From positions 1-64,000 of the forward strand of contig JAKSZP010017505.1 in the NCBI GenBank assembly GCA_022478985.1: a stretch of 64,000 nt of DNA, read 5' to 3'. The notes under the pieces are model-generated. The model made no database searches. It was not told the origin of the DNA and saw only the letters and a list, made by a program, of their open reading frames with translations. The translations under genes and the position numbers were made by a program. Of the stretch, positions 23,385-33,199 are shown one piece after another (the stretch's first letter is position 1; each line of letters starts with the position of its first letter). Origin of the DNA: Massospora cicadina. Taxonomy: Eukaryota; Entomophthoromycota; Entomophthoromycetes; Entomophthorales; Entomophthoraceae.

Positions 23385-24373
23385 TCAAGTGAGACGTCTT
23401 GGTTTGGTATAGCAGAGATAGAGAGTCCCTTCTCTACTCCGCTCTGACTTTTCCCTGGTCGTACTGTTCCAGCTGTACATAAGAGACCAGTTGATTAGGG
23501 CACCATCGTTCCAGATACCCCTTATGACAGCATTTAAAACAGCATACTCCAAAAGGCTCACATCCCTGATTAATGCGATAAAAATCATGACTAGAGTTAA
23601 ACTGGAAGTGATCAGCATAAACAGGTTTAGTGTGGTAGTTGGCCAGGGACGATAAGCAGGAATGGGTCAGACGTTTAACTTCTGAAGAAAACTGGTGAAT
23701 TCTGCACTGGACTGCCAGTGTTCCCCAAATATGATGATTAAGCAGTTGCAGCATAAGGACTCCACTTGGCATTAGGTGGAGGGAAGTTGGCTGATATACG
23801 GTGCAGAAACTGAACTAGTTTAAGCAAAGGTACATCTTCATCCAACAGGGTGGGCATAACGTTATAAACTCATGGTATGGCTTCACAGCAAAAGTCATCG
23901 CAATACACACTTCTGCTTCAGATAAAACTTTAGCCAATTATCATGTGAGCTTCCAACATTAATTGCTCAGCAAACGTGGTAAGGGTTTCATTCCGCTGAA
24001 ACTTAATAATTAAAAATTCAGCCTTCCGCTGTGACATATTTGCATTTCCGCTGAACAACTGCTGCACCGTGGCTTTGACTTCTTGGTACATAAGGGAACT
24101 GCTTGGAAGATAACAGACGACTTGATCAGCACTTCTTACAATGAAGTAAGAAATCAACAGTTTTGCTCTTTGTTGATCCAAGACTCCTTTAGTTGCAATC
24201 TCAAATCGCTTAAAGTACCCATAAATATTCTCTTCGCAAACAAGTGGGGGCAGCTTATTGTAGTAGATCTCCTGGAGCAGCTCATGTTGTTTTTTAAGCA
24301 CAGCATCTAACACCAGTTTTAGCTCCACATAGGTAACTTGAGGCAACACAGCTGGTAACTGAGTTTTTATCAT
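23385..24373 (-). pseudogene. M2 gag remnant with zinc knuckle
   Basis: The first frame (23930-24373 after the Met at 24373; the frame is also open backwards through the primer site into the LTR) has AVLPQVTYVELKLVLDAVLK and RSADQVVCYLPSSSLMYQEV. This is a capsid-like domain, with RNETLTTFAEQL near its end. A frameshift leads to 23434-23772, which contains the knuckle CFKCCHKGYLERWC (about 23515-23556), a C-X2-C-X4-H-X4-C in which His has become Tyr. P1 has the matching gag. Confidence 0.8.
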
Positions 24374-24393
24374 ATTATAAGTGATCAATGGGC

Positions 24394-24411
24394 CCCCTGT
24401 AGTGAGTACCA
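24394..24411 (-). promoter_or_regulatory. M2 primer-binding site
   Basis: On the minus strand TGGTACTCACTACAGGGG follows the LTR end …TTTTACAACA with one extra G. It has one difference from the P1 site. Confidence 0.7.
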
Positions 24412-24412
24412 C

Positions 24413-24906
24413 TGTTGTAAAATCAAAAGTATATGAAGGATACACTGATGGGTTTTGGCACAGGGTTTGACCCACTGAGAAGCTAGGATCAACGATGTGA
24501 GGATCGTTGTACTAAAATAAATTAATAGACTTATAAAATAAATATGGAGCACTTGCTCCCACAACTCTTCTTTATTAATATTTTATTACAGCTGATTCCT
24601 GATGTTCCGCTAACTTCCACAATAAAAAACCTCCCTCCCTCGATCATCTCAACTGCTTATATCATAAAAAATTTCAGATGATATTACTTACAAGACTTAG
24701 TAACCCAATTCACCGTAGATCATTGGTTACATCAATTCTTAATTTGTTAATCTCACGACTCCCAATTCAAGGCGACTTACCAACAATCCAATATCACCTA
24801 ATTTTGAGGTGCTCAAAATACCATTAATCTTATCAATCTTAACGGACTTGTCCATCCCATTCTCACAACCTAGGGCTTATTGTCCAGTCATACCAACATT
24901 GCGACA
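24413..24906 (-). repeat. M2 5' LTR
   Basis: It has the same ends as the 3' copy. By eye roughly one base in eight differs between the two, so M2 is itself old although nested three levels deep. Confidence 0.9.
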
Positions 24907-24911
24907 TTACC

Positions 24912-25158
24912 CATTAAGGCAAGTCATGAACCAACTGATCAATTTGCTAATTTCAGGAGGCATCACTCGCCTCAAAACTACTCCTTACAATCAAAATCAG
25001 TTGATGATAAAAACTGACTGATCCCAATTGGTACACCTGATAGTTGATCAACTATCAAATGCCCCTATTTCATTGGTAACTCTGCCTGACAAGTTTTTAA
25101 GCATTTTTCCAGATCAATCTCTGATGGATCTGACCAGGTGAATAACCTAAAATTTCCC
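24912..25158 (-). repeat. M1 5' LTR, part 2 (between M2 and P1)
   Basis: It continues the match to the M1 3' LTR (about 10736-10970) and ends at TTCCC, the left flank of P1. Confidence 0.85.
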
Positions 25159-25720
25159 TGTTGTGATTTCAATATGACTGGATGATAATCTGGGAATGCT
25201 AAGCAGATTGGATAGAATCTGCTGAACATGGCTTTGGGTTTGATCATTCAAGTGCCTCAAGATGAGGTGATATTAGGATATAATGAGCTATTATTGGATT
25301 GCCTTAAGAATAAGGTGAAAAGTGATGTTGACATTCAGTAATTATGAATTAAATTGCCTTGAATTAAGGCGATAAAAAGCTAAAAGATTAACAAGCTGAA
25401 ATTGAGGAGAATTAATGGAATAGAATAGTCCAGCTACGAGAGTAATATCATCTGAAGACACTGTACCTAAGTGAGATGGGCGATTGAGAGAGGGGCAGGT
25501 TTTTAATAGAAGAAAGAGTAAGTGGACTAGGAAAAATCCGCTATATTATTTCGCTAAAAGAAGTGTTTTCAGGGATATTGATTTCTTTGGTTATATTTAT
25601 TAACTTAAAGTGTTTCAGAGGGACCGACAATCTTCATATCATTGTTCCAATTGCTCAGTGGTTGACCCTGTGCAAAAACCCCTACAGAGTATTCTAAACA
25701 ATTCCACCAATTTTACAACA
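25159..25720 (+). repeat. P1 5' LTR
   Basis: It pairs with 30641-31208. It shares blocks with the M2 LTR (for example GTAATATCATCTGAA and TTGACCCTGTGC), so the two are subfamilies of one LTR family. Confidence 0.9.
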
Positions 25721-25721
25721 G

Positions 25722-25738
25722 TGGTGCTCACTACAGGG
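25722..25738 (+). promoter_or_regulatory. P1 primer-binding site
   Basis: TGGTGCTCACTACAGGGG follows the 5' LTR end TTTTACAACA after one G. This is the cleanest copy of the primer site shared by five elements in the window. Confidence 0.75.
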
Positions 25739-25839
25739 GCCCATTGATCTTTTTATATTATGATAAAAGCTCCGTTGCCAGCTATGGTGCATCCTGATTA
25801 TCTTGATGGAAATTCTACATGACTCAATGGGCTATTTGC

Positions 25840-26790
25840 TATGTGGAACTGAAACTTGCATTGGACGCTGTACTTAAAAAGCATGATGAGATGCTCCAGG
25901 AGGTCTGCAGTAATAAACTGCCTCCATTTGATTGTGAAGGGAATATATATGGGTTCTTTGAGCGATTTAAAATTGTGCTGGAAGGAGTCTCATAGATGAA
26001 GAGCAAATCTGTAGATTTCTACTTTGGATGTCAGAAGTGCTGATCAAGTCATCTGTTACCTTTCTGGCAGTTCCATCACATATAATGAAGTCAAAAAGGT
26101 GGTACTGTGGCTGTTTGGTGGAACTTCTAAGATGTCAGTGCAGAAGGCTGAGTTTTTGACTATCAGGTTTCAGAGGAATGAGACCCTCACCACATTTGCT
26201 GTTCAGTTTACAGCTGAGGCTCATGTGTTAATTGGGGCTTGAATTCTATCAGAATCTAACATATTTATTGCAATGACTTCTGATGTAAAGCCATACCATG
26301 AGCTATACAATTTTATGACCCCAATGTTGGATGAAGATGTAACCTTGCTTAAAATTGTTCAGTTTTTCACCGTATATCAGCTAACTACCCTCCACCTGAC
26401 ACAGAACAGAATCCTTTCGCTACTACCGCCAAATCATCTTACTTGTGAACCTTTGTCTGTCCAGTTCAAAATTCCACTAAGTTACCCGCCGTGGCTAAAC
26501 GTCCTCCCCATACTTGATTATTGTCACTGGCCCAACTATTGCCCTAACCCTGTTTCCACTTATCACTTTCAGCCCAACTCTAGACGTGGGTTGTTTGCAT
26601 TAATTGGAAATGTGGGCCCTATGGGGTCAACTGTTTTAAATACAGTTGACAGGGGCACATGGCTCAATGGTTCCCCAAACACAAGGTCTCTTGCAAACAG
26701 CCAGAACAGTACTTCCGGGGAAAAGTCAGAGCGAAATAGAGATGAGACTCTCTACCTCTGCTATATCAATTCCAAATGTCCCACCTGAAC
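25840..26790 (+). pseudogene. P1 gag remnant with zinc knuckle
   Basis: Early frame: VELKLALDAVLKKHDEMLQE (about 25850-25910). 26024-26242 is a 72-codon frame with RSADQVICYLSGSSITYNEV and RNETLTTFAVQF, matching M2 gag. 26273-26788 is open for 171 codons but in a frame that is partly shifted. The knuckle, read in another frame at about 26630-26672, is CFKYS, stop, QGHMAQWF, a C-X2-C-X4-H-X4-C with the second and last Cys changed. Not functional. Confidence 0.8.
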
Positions 26791-26889
26791 CCATCTTAGA
26801 ATATTCAGTGGAAGCTCCCTTGCACAACGAGTAGTATTATATCAGCAGCCGGTTGGGGGGTGAATATTTTGACATGAGTGCAATCTGCA

Positions 26890-27640
26890 GTTATGGCGGA
26901 AGAGGGGTCTCAGTAGCAGGATGAGCCGTATGCTTGCCAGATGTTTGACCAAGTTTCACCTGAAAACTTGGACCCCTCCTCTGATGCCCCTTTTTTGCAA
27001 GTGGTAAGTGTCGCTTATCCAGTCAACACTATTATCACACAATACCTCAGTATTAGCGAGGGGATTGTGGGTTTTCTTGAAAACAGAGATGCCATAAATG
27101 TCTATGCTACAAACAGTCAAGATACGTCTTACTCCGAATGTACTTAATGTGACCTGGTTGTAGCTAAAACCCGTGTCCATGCCATCATAGATACAGGTGC
27201 CCCTGTCAATATAGTCTCCACCAAGTTGGTGGCCAAATTATCATTAAAACGGACGTGGACCTTCAGGTGGTATATGGAACTGCTGGAGCGGATAACACAG
27301 TCTCTGAGGGAGCATACAGTGCGCTTCTGTTCCAGTTTGGGTCTATTGTTGTGGTAGCCCTAGATATAGTGTTACCGAATAGCCATTATGATCTGCTGAT
27401 TGGAACCGCCTTCTTGTGACACTATGAGGCTGTAATTGATATGACAGATCAGTCTTTTGAAATATTGGGTCAGAGGATCCTAATTCACTTCACCTATAGC
27501 GGAGTGCCAAATGATTTGGTGCATATGGGGAATATCAATCTAGCCTATAGTGACGGAGTAATCCTAGTGCGCTACCATCAATTAAAGGGCAAAACACGGG
27601 CCTTTCTAAACAGATCTATGAATATCAAAGGCTGCCGTAC
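26890..27640 (+). pseudogene. P1 aspartic protease remnant
   Basis: 27167-27240 reads TRVHAIIDTGAPVNIVSTKL with the D-T-G-A active site. NSHYDLLIGTAFL follows at about 27380-27418. The segment 26952-27639 has no base substitutions that I can find against M2 23220-22522 and only three 1-base gaps, unlike the rest of the two elements. Confidence 0.8.
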
Positions 27641-27689
27641 AGAGCTGCTGTACCTATATCTATTCCATCTGGGCATTAAGTTATAGTAA

Positions 27690-28860
27690 ACATGGACTTG
27701 GTGATAGAAGTTTCAGATGGACTCTATGGGGAGGTTATTGGGCCATATCAGCAATTGTAGTTTGAGCCTCACGTGGACCCAGGCATTCTATTAGGGCAGG
27801 GGGAGATCAAAGTTTTACTTGAAAATCTACAACCGGTACCACTGCAAATCCGCCGCCACCAAATAGTGGCATATTTGCACTTAATTCTCATTGAGGAGGT
27901 TCTCTTGGTTCATGAGAATGGTTCGCTGGAGGAATTTAGTCTGCCTTTTAAACCACAGCACAGTGTAATGGCAGTTGTATTGCGCGTTAAATTTAATGGG
28001 GTTGTTGGAACCACAAAAGGATCAGGCAATAGCTTTATTTCAAAAATATAAAGAGATTTTCGCTGTCAACGACTATGATTTAGGATGCACTTAAGGTGGT
28101 CCATAGGCTGAACACTGGAGATCAATTACCCATTTATTCAAGGCTGATCCGCTGATCAAGGTTGATGGAAGAAGTAGTATCTGAGGAAATTGACAAGCTA
28201 TTAGCGCAAGAGATGCTTGGACCAACAAAGAGTCCATAAGCTTCACCCATTCTGATCATTAAAAAGAATGACGTCAACAATTAAATAGTAATAGACTACT
28301 GAAAGCTCAACAGCATCACCAAAAAAGAATCATATCCCTTACCTCGTATTGATGACACTTTGGATTGTCTAGGGGAACTCGTTTTTTTGCAGTAATGGAA
28401 CTGATCTCAGGATAATGGTAAATTGAGTTGCCAGCGGTGGAACAGGAGAAACGCGCCATAATCACGTCCAAAGGTCTTGATAACCAACTAGGATGCCACA
28501 AAGTCTGTGTAACGCCTCAGCTAAGTTTCAACGGGCGATGGACACTATTCTTGGGTACCTAAAACTGTCATGTGTCCTTGTATATTTTGACGACATTAAT
28601 GTTTTCTCCCAGAGCTTCTCTGAATACCTTGACCATTTAGAAGCAGTATTTCGCCAGCTTGCTGAGGCCAACATCAAGATCAAACCTCGGAAATGACATT
28701 TTTTAAGGACCAGCTGGAGTACCTAGGGTTCATGGTTGATGCCACGGAGCTGAGACCTCAACCCACTAAGGTGGAAGCTATTCAAAAATGACTCCGCCCA
28801 TCAGCAAGCGGGATATACAGGTATTCTTGGGATAAAATTGATTATTACCGGCGCTTCATC
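27690..28860 (+). pseudogene. P1 reverse transcriptase remnant
   Basis: It contains the linker (LGQGEIKVLLENLQPVPLQI, about 27780-27850), RT start (RLMEEVVSEEIDKLLAQEML, about 28145-28215), ESYPLPRIDDTLDCLGEL (28328-28380) and, at 28493-28696, NASAKFQRAMDTILGYLK followed by VLVYFDDINVF. The catalytic box is Y-F-D-D. The thumb part has LEYLGFMVDATELRPQPTKV (about 28715-28775). Stops and shifts (about 28265, 28395, 28690) disable it. Confidence 0.85.
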
Positions 28861-28899
28861 CCTAACTTCAGCTGTATTGGGTGTTGCCCACTATTTGAG

Positions 28900-29380
28900 T
28901 TATTAAGAAAGGACACTATATTTGAATGGACAGAATGGCAGAAACGCGCTTTTGATACACTTTGAACGGCTGTTAACTAGTGCACCAGTGGTACGCTATC
29001 CCAATTTTGAAAAAGAGTTCATTGTTCATTCTGATGCATCCCTTTCTGCTATAGGGGCAGTCCTATCCCAAATAGATGAGGAAGGAGAAGAGCACCCCAT
29101 AGCATATACATTCATAGCTTGAACAGCCATGAACATAATTATACAGTGACCAAGCGAGAGTGCTTAGCGGTGAAAACGCCTTTAAGCAATTTTAGGTGTA
29201 ATTGCATGGGGTGAAATTAAAAGTTGTAATGGATCATGCCTCACTATGCTGGTTACAAAAACTTAAAGAACCAGAAGGGCGTTTGGCCCAATGGGCTCTT
29301 AAAAATTCAGTCATACAATTTGCAAATTCTATATTGACCTGGAACAAAACACCATAATGCCAATTGTTTATTTAGATTAC
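28900..29380 (+). pseudogene. P1 RNase H remnant
   Basis: 28922-29122 in one frame has KEFIVHSDASLSAIGAVLSQ, with the first catalytic Asp, and GEEHPIAYTF. NYTVTKRECLAVKT follows at about 29138-29180, and [23 protein letters not shown] sequence at about 29245-29300. It is broken by frameshifts near 29120 and 29190. Confidence 0.75.
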
Positions 29381-30630
29381 TCATGATTACATTTACAGAA
29401 GAACTGAGTGTTATCATGTTCAATAAGACGATTAGTGGCAAGTACGATGATGAACTGCCCCCAGTCATCAAGATATTGGACGGAATAAGGGCCAATACAT
29501 TTCAAAAAAATAGGGAATTGTATAAGCGGATAGGGGACACTACCAAGAATATTTCAAGACCTTCCGCCTGCCCAACTATTATTATGAGTGCGCATTGAGC
29601 AGTTGGACATGGTGGAGTGCATAAAACCATGGAATTATTGCGGCCTCAGTATTATTGAAAAAGCATAATTTTCGATCTATTTGATACTATCTCCTCCTGT
29701 CACCAGTGCCAAGTGGAAAAGCCGTTCTGCCAGAAGACTTCATACAAGTTAGTGAAGCCGCACTATGGCTTGGCACACCATTTCTATCTGATGTTGTGGG
29801 TCCCTTGCCAACAGGGGCAAACCAGTCCAAATACATTTTGGTAGCAATTGACCACTAGACTAGATGGGTTGAGGCGTGAGTAATACGCAATTTGGGGGTG
29901 CTAACAGTGGCCAGGTTGCTATGGAGTGTATAATTCATTTAAACGGTTTTTCCCCAGTTCATCCTTACTGACAATGGAACGAACTTCACTTTACACATTC
30001 TACCTAAGCTTAACGAATTGATAGGCATCCGCAGGGTTTTGACAATCCCCTACCACCCTGAATATAATGGAATGATCGATCAAGTTAATGGTACTTTGGT
30101 GAACATACTCTGGAAATTGTGAGGGATCAACCTTATGACTGGAACTCTCTCTTTTCACTGCCGTCTTTGCTTACAACATTAGCTACCATTCCTCTATGGG
30201 GAAAAGTCCATTCCAACTAAAGTCTGGGCGGCACCCTGCACTTAAGGCACTGCTATATTCCTGCATAGAGGATACCGGCATAATGGATCTTCATCACTAT
30301 TTGACTAACTTAGCAGACATGCTGATCAAACTGCAAACTGAAGCCTACTAATGCAGTTTAGCAAAAAGATTAAGGCTCAAGCAGCTGATAAAGTACGACG
30401 TAGCAGCCTCGCTCAATTCTAAGATGGAGATATGGTTTTTTTTATGACCAGCATGGGTTTGGTCAGACTCACAAGCTGGCCAACAGCTGGATTGGTCCAT
30501 TCAAAGTTATAGAGAAAATGGGGTTGATGCTTACACCATCAAGGACCTTGTCTGTGGTCAGATCATTAACTGTGTGCATGTGAAATTCCTCCAACCATAT
30601 GAGCAATAGGAGCCTTTTCATCCAGTCAAG
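29380..30630 (+). pseudogene. P1 integrase remnant
   Basis: It has the linker GKYDDELPPVIKILDGIRAN (29436-29500), the zinc-binding start AVGHGGVHKTMELL (about 29600-29640), the core with [15 protein letters not shown] (29958-30004; second catalytic Asp) and [17 protein letters not shown] (30050-30105), where the catalytic Glu is Asp, and a tail with QAADKVRRSSLAQF (about 30378-30420) and DGDMVFF. The stretch around 29519-29760 is nearly identical to M2. It is dead through frameshifts. Confidence 0.85.
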
Positions 30631-30640
30631 GAGGGGGCAA
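30624..30640 (+). promoter_or_regulatory. P1 polypurine tract
   Basis: GTCAAGGAGGGGGCAA abuts the 3' LTR start TGTCATTATT at 30641. M2 has the same tract (CAAGGAGGGGGTAA). Confidence 0.75.
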
Positions 30641-31208
30641 TGTCATTATTTCAATATGACTGGACGATAAGCTGGGAATTGCTAGGGCGGATTGGATAGA
30701 ATCCTCTGAACATGAAATTGGTTTGATCATTTGAGTGCCTCAAGATGAGGCAATATTGGGATATAATGAGCTATTATTGGATCACCTTCAGAATAAAGTG
30801 ATAAGGTGTTGTTGACATTCAACAAATATAAATTAAATTGCCTAAAATTAGGGCGATAAAGAGCTAAAAGAATAACAAGCTGAAATTGAGGAGAATCAGT
30901 GGAATAGAATAGTCCAGGCTATGAGAGTGGTATCATCTGAAGATGCTGTATATAAGCCAGATGGGCGATTGAGAGAGGGGCAGTTTTTTAATAGAAGAAA
31001 GAGTAAGCGGACTAGGAAGAATCAGGAATATTATTTACAATAAAAGAAGTGTTTTCAGGGATATTGCTTTCTTTTGTTATATTTATTATTTTAAAGCATG
31101 TCAGAGGGACTGACAATCTTCATATCGTCATTTTAATTGCTCAGTGGTTTGACCCTGTGCAAAAAACCCTACAGCATATCTTAAACAATTTATGCCAAAT
31201 TTACAACA
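30641..31208 (+). repeat. P1 3' LTR
   Basis: It has the same ends as the 5' copy. By eye roughly one base in eight differs between them. Confidence 0.9.
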
Positions 31209-31213
31209 CCCCC

Positions 31214-31329
31214 ATACATAGTTACCCCAAAATCAGGGTCAACTAATTTCCAACTAACCTCGCATTTGGAAAATTTGCCAAAACAATTCCTGGTAATCTA
31301 GTCAGCTGGGAATATTGGCAAAAAATGCA
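31214..31329 (-). repeat. M1 5' LTR, part 3
   Basis: It matches 10975-11086 (both contain CCCCAAAATNAGGGTCAAC and TGGGAATAT) and ends in TGCA next to the M1 target duplication CATAC. Confidence 0.85.
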
Positions 31330-31334
31330 CATAC

Positions 31335-32554
31335 TCTTGGCAAACGTTGGCTTTATGCCACCCCTTGTCTCAATTTATAATAAGCTGTAAAAAGGGAAAG
31401 AGCAATTATGCCATGAGGATTAATTTGGCCAAAATTTATGTGAAAAAATTGAGTGATTGTGCAACAAAATCTGAGAGCTATTGAGCAGATCAAGACTGAA
31501 AACCAATGAAACCACAAATACAGAGGATGATCTGGTAGTGCCTTTCAGATGTTAGGAAAAATCTTAATGAGAAAATTACAAAATAATGCAAGGATCCTTA
31601 CCCAGATGAATGAGAGAAGTTTGGCAACAGGAACTGCAAAATGGGCCACCCACAATGTCCAACCCACAATATGGCGCAAAGGTCCTGGCATTTTGGAGAA
31701 ATTTGGCGCTTTCTGTTGTAAGAAATATTTTTCAATCCCTGATCCACAATTCCATTAAGGTATAAAAGCCAGCGCTCCGCTAATGGTAGCATGCTAGGGT
31801 ATTTGTAATATACTTAATAAAACATTAAGTCCGCAAAATACTAATAAAATTTATAATTATTTTAGTCTGGTTTCCCAAAAGGAACCACCTCAACCAATGG
31901 AGGGCCCCCGCTCATTAGTATAATTAATGGTTGTGACTGTCTCATTGATAATTACAGAGTTAGCCTCCCTAAGAAAAGAAAACTCAGGAATTGTCCCTAA
32001 GAAGTATTTCACACCACACCTGACCAAGGAGAAGTGTATTTGTATTAATAACCTGAGATGAATGACTATTCGTCAATCTAATCTGCCATACTTATGAAGT
32101 GAATGGAAATGCTGAGAAGGAACAATTGTCCAACCCAATCTACTTCACTTAAAAAGAAAATGAAAATGATAATCTTTCAGATGCACTTTAGGATAGAACT
32201 GTTGATATTGAAACTGGTGAGACAATTTTTACTCCCCCACTATCAAGTGCACGTCCAAATGAGTTGAGGATTTAAGCTGAATTTTCACACTGGACAAATG
32301 AAAAATCTCATCCACTCAACCTAATCTGTCAACATTTAATTCTTGAAGCCTGGTCAAGATTAATGCCAATCTCAGCCTGGTGGTCAGGATGGGAATGATG
32401 TTCACTGATCAATACTTCCCACATTTATCTCCCTATAGATCTTATGCTAGAATCATTATAATGTCAATGGCGTGTGGCTTGTAGATGCTGTTATGGGTAT
32501 TGAATTACTCTCACTGGAAGCCACGTCTTTCCTTGGAACGTCAGTAATCCAACA
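31335..32554 (+). repeat. C1 3' LTR, right part
   Basis: It continues the match to the C1 5' LTR from about 2848 to 4066, including the TATA box (31761), AATAAA (31816) and the last 22 bases. It is followed by the C1 target duplication CAAAC. Confidence 0.85.
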
Positions 32555-32724
32555 CAAACGTTTCTATCCTTATTAGAACGATCAAGGAATCATTTTCCTG
32601 ACATGTCTACGCAATATATCATTTTTTAGTTTCAGTAATAATGCCATATTTCACTTGTAAATGCTTTATTAGAATCTCTAAGTGTACATATGCAGACATA
32701 ATAGTCAATTAATTTAGAGTATGG

Positions 32725-33010
32725 TCTATAACTGACAGTGGAGCACAAATTTAGTAAATTCTCAAAAAGATGGTGCAGCAGATGTAGATTAATCATTTAA
32801 GAGCACTGGACATAAAAAGGAGTTCCTAACCAAGATATGATACATCCTCTGGAGCATACAGTGCACTGCGCTTTATATTTAGATTTTTGGTGGTATCAGC
32901 TCCTGCCATAGTATTATCAAATCAAAATAACGATATCCTCATTGATATAAATTTTTGAGAATGTATGGTGTCAAATTTGATTTGAGGAGAATACCCTGAC
33001 AATTTTTGCA
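32725..33010 (+). pseudogene. E0 aspartic protease remnant
   Basis: The frame reads SITDSGAQI (about 32733-32760), with the D-S-G-A active site, then SSGAYSALRFIFRFLVVSAP (about 32840-32900) and NDILIDINF (about 32930-32957). This parallels P1 (EGAYSALLFQFGSIVVVAL; YDLLIGTAF). It lies just right of C1, while E0 gag ends just left of C1, which confirms C1 as an insertion between them. Stops are present. Confidence 0.7.
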
Positions 33011-33098
33011 AATCCTGCCCATATTATATCAGCAGAAAGGTTATGCTCTGCTGACTAAGATGAATAATTGTAATTTAATTTAAGATGATGGCATAATT

Positions 33099-33116
33099 CC
33101 TATTCAATACAAGTTT
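33099..33116. repeat. LINE1 target-site duplication, left copy
   Basis: CCTATTCAATACAAGTTT is repeated exactly at 39550-39567. The length fits target-primed reverse transcription. Confidence 0.85.
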
Positions 33117-33199
33117 TTTTAGTACTAGATGGTCCCAACCCGAGGAGGGGATTCATCAATGTTTATTGAATTACGCCTGGGCTCCTAAGAGCATGAGGC

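Larger units (their letters stand above)
19040..24906 (-). mobile_element. M2: Ty3/gypsy element nested in M1's 5' LTR
   Basis: M2 is 5867 bp, bounded by TGTTGTAAAA at 19040 and GCGACA at 24906, with the exact 5-bp duplication TTACC on both sides. The unbroken M1 LTR copy at about 10730 reads CTTGTTACCACTAAGG, which confirms the empty site. LTRs are 493 and 494 bp. The gene order on the minus strand is gag, PR, RT, RNase H, IN. Several frames stay open for over 110 codons, so decay is milder than in C1 or E0. Confidence 0.95.
25159..31208 (+). mobile_element. P1: Ty3/gypsy element nested in M1's 5' LTR, head to head with M2
   Basis: P1 is 6050 bp and runs from TGTTGTGATT to TTACAACA. Flanks TTCCC (25154-25158) and CCCCC (31209-31213) may be a decayed duplication; the unbroken M1 LTR copy reads GTCCCCCAAAA at this place. 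LTRs are 562 and 568 bp. Gene order on the plus strand is gag, PR, RT, RNase H, IN. It is closely related to M2 in coding sequence but has a distinct LTR subfamily. Confidence 0.92.
9965..31329 (-). mobile_element. M1: Ty3/gypsy element in C1's 3' LTR, carrying two later insertions in its 5' LTR
   Basis: The left end starts TGTAAAA at 9965 and the right end is TGCA at 31329, with the target duplication CATAA (9960-9964) and CATAC (31330-31334; one mismatch). The 3' LTR is 9965-11086 (1122 bp). The 5' LTR is made of 18279-19039, 24912-25158 and 31214-31329 (1124 bp in total) and is split by M2 and P1. Internal genes on the minus strand are gag, PR, RT, RNase H and IN. The agreement of LTR lengths after removing two inserts strongly supports the reconstruction. 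Confidence 0.9.
2726..32554 (+). mobile_element. C1: chromodomain Ty3/gypsy element inserted in E0, itself interrupted by M1
   Basis: C1 begins TGTAAGGATCC at 2726 and ends in ACA at 32554. It is flanked by the exact 5-bp duplication CAAAC (2721-2725 and 32555-32559). Its 5' LTR is 1341 bp. Its 3' LTR is 117 bp plus 1220 bp on either side of M1, which gives nearly the same length. Internal order is gag, PR, RT, RNase H, IN, chromodomain, as in chromoviruses. All frames are broken. It is younger than E0, which it interrupts, and older than M1, which interrupts it. Confidence 0.85.
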
